Assembly (NCBI RefSeq): GCF_003339815.1
Contig: NZ_PPTT01000005.1
Location: 1-64,000, forward strand
Length of the DNA stretch: 64,000 nt
Direction: 5' to 3'
DNA from: Eggerthella sinensis
Lineage (GTDB): Bacteria; Actinomycetota; Coriobacteriia; Coriobacteriales; Eggerthellaceae
Part shown: in pieces, positions 60,811 through 64,000 of the stretch
How the letters are laid out: each line of letters opens with the position of its first letter
How positions within the stretch are numbered: position 1 is the first letter of the stretch
Program-made: the position numbers and the translations under genes
Notes under the pieces: generated by a model
Databases searched by the model: none
Told to the model about the DNA's origin: nothing
What the model saw: the letters and a program-made list of their open reading frames with translations, nothing else

Positions 60811-60975
60811 AGCGCTGTGCGCAGGGGCGGCGGTCGGGGGCGCATGGTGGGCGCGACGCGGCGTCATGCCCGGCTCTTGAAGCAATAAAATCCCAGATAC
60901 GAAGCGTGTTTTCACCTTTTGTTCCCCCGCTTCCGCACCCGGCGTATCCGTCGTTCCCCCAGCCGGTTTTTACGG

Positions 60976-60981
60976 TATAAT
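60976..60981 (+). promoter_or_regulatory. -10 box of tRNA-Arg inside a dyad
   Basis: Perfect TATAAT, centred in CGGTATAATACCG, a full palindrome with a one-base centre, 18 nt before the tRNA. The -35 is weak. Confidence 0.6.
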
Positions 60982-60999
60982 ACCGATGCTCGCTGAAAC

Positions 61000-61075
61000 G
61001 CGCCCGTGGCTCAATGGATAGAGCAACGGACTTCTAATCCGTCGGTTGCAGGTTCGAGTCCTGCCGGGCGCGCCA
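61000..61075 (+). tRNA. tRNA-Arg (anticodon UCU)
   Basis: Acceptor GCGCCCG/CGGGCGC, anticodon stem-loop ACGGA-CTTCTAA-TCCGT giving TCT, T-arm CAGGTTCGAGTCCTG, CCA encoded. Confidence 0.95.
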
Positions 61076-61351
61076 TCTTTCGATTACGAAGCAGCTTCGA
61101 GCAAACCCCCCGAAATGCAAAAAACTACGAAGTATCTCATAAAGTATTCCATAGCACAATAGATACTTCTTCATTACTTACAGAGTGGTGACAAACAGCC
61201 GTCTTTTTTTCGCATGATGAGGAGGGTTGTCAACCAATTGGCAACAGCCGCGAAGAACGGCCGGGTCTTTATTCTCGATGGCGTAGTATGAGAAGCTCTA
61301 TACCCCGAGCTCACGAGATTCTTCGATAGCATATCGAGAGAGGAGCCGCGC
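61076..61351. other. AT-rich intergenic region after tRNA-Arg
   Basis: 276 nt, clearly less GC-rich than its neighbours, with a 9-bp inverted repeat GAAGTATCT/AGATACTTC (61129-61137, 61161-61169) and a partial dyad around CCAATTGG near 61240. No gene is supported. Confidence 0.5.
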
Positions 61352-61594
61352 ATGCCGTACCTGGAAGACTACACGCTGTATTACAAGAAGGAATGCCCGT
61401 TCTGCCAGAAAGTCCTGCGTTTCATGGACGACAACAAGATCATGATGGACACCCGCGACACGCTGCAACCCGGCAATCAGAACGATCTGGTGCGCATCGG
61501 AGGCAAGAAGCAGGTGCCGTGCCTGGTGATCAACGGCAAGCCGCTCTACGAATCCGAGGACATCATCGCGCATCTGCGCACCCGAAGCGCTTAG
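61352..61594 (+). CDS. Glutaredoxin-like small thiol protein
   Basis: An 80-residue thioredoxin-fold protein with a CPFC active site (YYKKECPFCQKVLRFM, Cys near residues 15 and 18), the cis-Pro segment QVPCLVINGKPLYESEDI and a final helix. This is the glutaredoxin/GST-N layout. It probably reduces disulfides in the cytoplasm. GGAG precedes the ATG by about six bases. Monocistronic. Confidence 0.85.
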   Translation: MPYLEDYTLYYKKECPFCQKVLRFMDDNKIMMDTRDTLQPGNQNDLVRIGGKKQVPCLVINGKPLYESEDIIAHLRTRSA

Positions 61595-61651
61595 CCTCCT
61601 CACCCGCACGATTCGCCAAGCCGCCCGCATGATGCATGCCAGGCGGCTTTT

Positions 61652-62557
61652 CTATGCCCGCGTGCGCATGCGGCGGGCAACCCGCTGCTCCAGGTACGCG
61701 ATGAGGTCCTCTTCGCGCGGCCCGGGCGTGTGCGCCTTGAGGTACGACACGCCGAACCCCCACCGGAAGTCGCGCGTCGGCAACGCCACCACGGCATCGC
61801 TTCCGTTGAACACCTCGAGCGACGCAAGGTGCGGCAGCGTGAACCCGATGCCCTCCCCGCGCAGCACGAACTCGTATATCCAGAATATCTCGGAGTATTT
61901 GACGATGGCGGGCGGTTCGACGCCTTCCCGCTCGAACCGCGCGAGCAGATCGCAGTAGCATTTGAAGTCGTCCCCCGGGATGGCGAGGCGCCGCTGCGCG
62001 AGGTCGCCGAGCTCGAGCACGTCGCATTCGGCCAGGGGGTCGTCGGCGCGCACCCAGTAGAGCACGGGCGAGGCGTACAGCTCGTGCGAGACGAAGTCGT
62101 CCGCCGTCGAGGACACGGTGAGCGCGAGGTCGTACAGGCCGTCGCGCAGCACCGACTCGCACAGGGCGTCGGGCATCTCGTTGAGGGTGATGGACACGTC
62201 GGGGTGCGCCTCGAGGAAGCCGTCGAGAAAGCCCGATCCCAACAGCCCCGGCACCCCGAGCGAGCATGCGATGCGCAGTTCCACGTAGCCGCTCGACGAG
62301 ATGCGCTCGAACGCGCTCGCCAGCAGGTTGCGCTCGGCGCGCATGCGCTTGGCGTACTCGTACAGCTCGTCGGCGTAGGGCGTTGCGCGGCGCGTGCCGT
62401 CCTCGTCCACGGCGAACAGGGGCACGCCCAGCTCGCGCTCGAGGTTGCGGATGGCCTTCGCGAACCCCTGCGGCGACATGGGCACCTTGTTCGCCGCCGC
62501 GCTGAAACTGGGCGAATCGTAGGCCAGCATGAAGTAGTCGCACTTGTCTTGCAGCAT
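61652..62557 (-). CDS. LysR-family transcriptional regulator
   Basis: A 301-residue regulator. The N-terminal winged helix-turn-helix (SPSFSAAANKVPMSPQGFAK, AIRNLERELGVPLFAVDEDG) is followed by a substrate-binding domain from about residue 90. The start ATG has GGGAGGG. It is divergent from the flavin reductase gene, 245 nt away, so it most likely controls that gene in response to its substrate. Confidence 0.9.
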   Translation of the reverse strand: MLQDKCDYFMLAYDSPSFSAAANKVPMSPQGFAKAIRNLERELGVPLFAVDEDGTRRATPYADELYEYAKRMRAERNLLASAFERISSSGYVELRIACSLGVPGLLGSGFLDGFLEAHPDVSITLNEMPDALCESVLRDGLYDLALTVSSTADDFVSHELYASPVLYWVRADDPLAECDVLELGDLAQRRLAIPGDDFKCYCDLLARFEREGVEPPAIVKYSEIFWIYEFVLRGEGIGFTLPHLASLEVFNGSDAVVALPTRDFRWGFGVSYLKAHTPGPREEDLIAYLEQRVARRMRTRA

Positions 62558-62802
62558 GGTGTCCCTCCCTGCCTCTCGTGCGCAAGGGGCTCCCTCCCGC
62601 TTCGCACGAGGCCCATTGTACTACGCCGCATCGCGCGGGCGGCACGATATGATGGGCTTGAAACTAAGAGATTCAGCAGCAAACAAGGAGCTACACGTCA
62701 AGCTCTTGCACGCAATATCCACGGAACACACAATAGGGACAGGCCGCAGGAGGGCGGTCGCAATCCACTTCCTCAGGAATGAGGCAGGCAAGGAGGATCA
62801 TC

Positions 62803-64000
62803 ATGTCCGAATCCACGAGCAATCTGAGCAGGCGTTCCTTTCTGGCAGGCGCAGGCATCCTGACCGCCGGCTTCGCGGGCGCCGCGCTGACCGGCTGCGG
62901 TCCGCAGCAGTCCACGTCGGCTGCAGCCGATGCCCCGACCGCCGGCGCCGATGCGGGCGCCGCCAGCACGAGCGCCGCCGACGACGCCATCTGGAGCATC
63001 CCCGAGCTGGGCGAGCCGAAGGAAACCGTGAAGGCCGACGTGTGCATCGTCGGTGCGGGCGGCACGGGTACGGCGGCGGCCATCCAGGCGGTCGACCTGG
63101 GCCTCAAGCCCGTCGTCATCGAGCGCTTGAGCGGCTACGGCGGATCGTTCATCGGCACCGAGGGCATGACCGGCCTCGAGACGCACTTCACCGAGGCGGA
63201 CGGCGGCGTGAAGTTCGCCGGCGCGTACAGCCCCGACGCGCCCTACGGCGTGAAGAACGCCATCAACACCTGCCTGAACTACCATCACTGGATCCCGCAG
63301 CATCAGCTGTACGAGAACTTCTTCGGGCAGACGTCCGAGACCATCGACTGGCTCGAAGGCCACGGCATCGTGTTCGAGGGCAACATCTCCATCGGCGTGG
63401 GGCCGAAGGTGTGGCACGTGTACGACAAGGGCGACAACGCGAGCCCCGGCGGCTACTTCATGCAGTGCTTCGGCGAAGAGGCGGAGAAGCTGGGCATCGA
63501 GGCGCACTTCAACACGTTCGGCCGCAAGCTGCTCGTCGAGGACGGCAAGGTTGCCGGCGTGCTGGCCGAGAAGGAGAACGGCGACGTGCTGAAGGTGGAA
63601 GCCCCCGTCGTGATGATTGCCACGGGCGGCTACGCGAACAACTCCGAGTTCCTCTACGCCGTGTCCGAGACGAAGAACGCCAACATCCAGGCGCTCGGCA
63701 TGGACTGCCGCGCCGGCGACGGCATCAAGATGGCGAAGGACGCGGGCGCCGACATGGCCGAGGGCCTGGGCACCGTCATGTGGTGCGGACCGGTGACCAT
63801 CGGCGCCGTGACGGCCACGTGGACGACCGATGCCTACTCCGCCGGCGTGCAGCCCACGCTCTGGCTCAACGAGAAGGGCGCGCGCTTCTGCAAGGAGGAC
63901 CTGTGGCTCGACGACTTCGCCGGCGCGGGCATCTGCGTGCGCAACCAGGAGAAGACGTTCGCGCTGTTCACCGAGGCAGACATGAAGCGCTGGGAGGCCG
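62803..64000 (+). CDS. Tat-exported FAD-binding reductase (fumarate reductase flavoprotein-like), truncated by window end
   Basis: The first 399 residues are in the window and the gene runs past its edge. The N-terminus has a twin-arginine signal (LSRRSFLAGAG) and a possible lipobox LTGC, so the protein is exported folded and perhaps lipid-anchored. The dinucleotide-binding motif VCIVGAGGTGTAAAIQAV follows near residue 80, with E at VVIE; ATGGYANNSEF is the second FAD contact. It belongs to the fumarate reductase/flavocytochrome c family of which Eggerthella encodes many members acting on diet or drug molecules. The substrate is unknown. ATG 62803 has AAGGAGG. Confidence 0.88.
   Translation, partial: MSESTSNLSRRSFLAGAGILTAGFAGAALTGCGPQQSTSAAADAPTAGADAGAASTSAADDAIWSIPELGEPKETVKADVCIVGAGGTGTAAAIQAVDLGLKPVVIERLSGYGGSFIGTEGMTGLETHFTEADGGVKFAGAYSPDAPYGVKNAINTCLNYHHWIPQHQLYENFFGQTSETIDWLEGHGIVFEGNISIGVGPKVWHVYDKGDNASPGGYFMQCFGEEAEKLGIEAHFNTFGRKLLVEDGKVAGVLAEKENGDVLKVEAPVVMIATGGYANNSEFLYAVSETKNANIQALGMDCRAGDGIKMAKDAGADMAEGLGTVMWCGPVTIGAVTATWTTDAYSAGVQPTLWLNEKGARFCKEDLWLDDFAGAGICVRNQEKTFALFTEADMKRWEA

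Larger units (their letters stand above)
60460..60999. other. Long intergenic region upstream of arcA (540 nt)
   Basis: No gene is supported. Nearest arcA is an AT-rich stretch with a weak promoter-like TTGCAA-N17-GATTTT on the minus strand (about 60546-60574). Around 60754-60810 is a cluster of evenly spaced ATGCA words. The last 25 nt hold the tRNA-Arg promoter. Confidence 0.6.

Noticed and set aside
60795-60980. 61-residue open frame upstream of tRNA-Arg
   Set aside because: No ribosome site, low-quality composition, and it covers the phased repeats.
1-64000. Prophage, plasmid or integrative element
   Set aside because: No integrase, phage structural, conjugation or transposase genes were recognised.

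Overview
The window is GC-rich, densely coded bacterial chromosome. Several traits point to an anaerobic actinobacterium of the Coriobacteriia, most likely an Eggerthellaceae member close to Eggerthella. These are a complete arginine deiminase operon, a Tat-exported flavin reductase beside a LysR regulator, a LuxR-type regulator with a membrane domain, a DegV/DUF1836 pair, and a very large CnaB-repeat surface protein ending in a sortase signal. The species call is inference from gene content. I saw no insertion sequence, prophage or CRISPR array.

Layout. 0-6.3 kb: pantothenate-type symporter pair, membrane LuxR regulator, a lipid-anchored or membrane-anchored hypothetical, thrS and a zinc-ribbon protein. 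6.4-17.6 kb: one long minus-strand surface-glycan operon of eleven genes, read from a LoaP-like antiterminator through priming sugar transferase, LicD, a GpsA-TagD fusion, Stealth phosphotransferase, pyruvyltransferase, O-antigen ligase/polymerase, flippase, tandem FrhB-like protein, ferredoxin and acetyltransferase. Most junctions overlap as ATGA or GTGA. A structured leader with a terminator-like stem and U-tract precedes it, and a divergent XRE regulator with paired TGTTG-N8-CAACA dyads lies upstream. 18.5-26 kb: housekeeping block (GGDEF protein, valS, clpX, clpP, tig). 26-34.8 kb: ATP-grasp pair, tRNA-Leu, sstT, DUF4230 protein, NYN/LOTUS protein, tRNA-His, tRNA-Lys, and an ECF sigma factor with a membrane partner. 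34.9-40.2 kb: Bce-like ABC transporter divergent from its two-component system. 40.3-46.6 kb: DegV, DUF1836, Na+/H+ antiporter, argS, GNAT. 46.7-55.1 kb: one 2812-residue surface protein. 55.3-60.5 kb: arcA-arcB-arcC-yfcC. 61-64 kb: tRNA-Arg, small glutaredoxin, LysR regulator and a truncated Tat/lipoprotein flavin reductase.

The most unusual part is the glycan operon. It carries two long G-tracts: 11 G at the junction between the antiterminator and the priming transferase, and 10 G inside the FrhB-like gene. Both have the shape of slipped-strand phase-variation switches. The operon makes its own CDP-glycerol through what looks like a single fused enzyme. It has two phosphotransferase families (LicD, Stealth) but no recognisable ordinary glycosyltransferase after the priming enzyme, so a phosphate-linked glycan is a reasonable model. 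The FrhB-like/ferredoxin pair, with a detached iron-sulfur domain and a half-duplicated catalytic domain, suggests redox chemistry on the glycan or its precursor. That function is not established.
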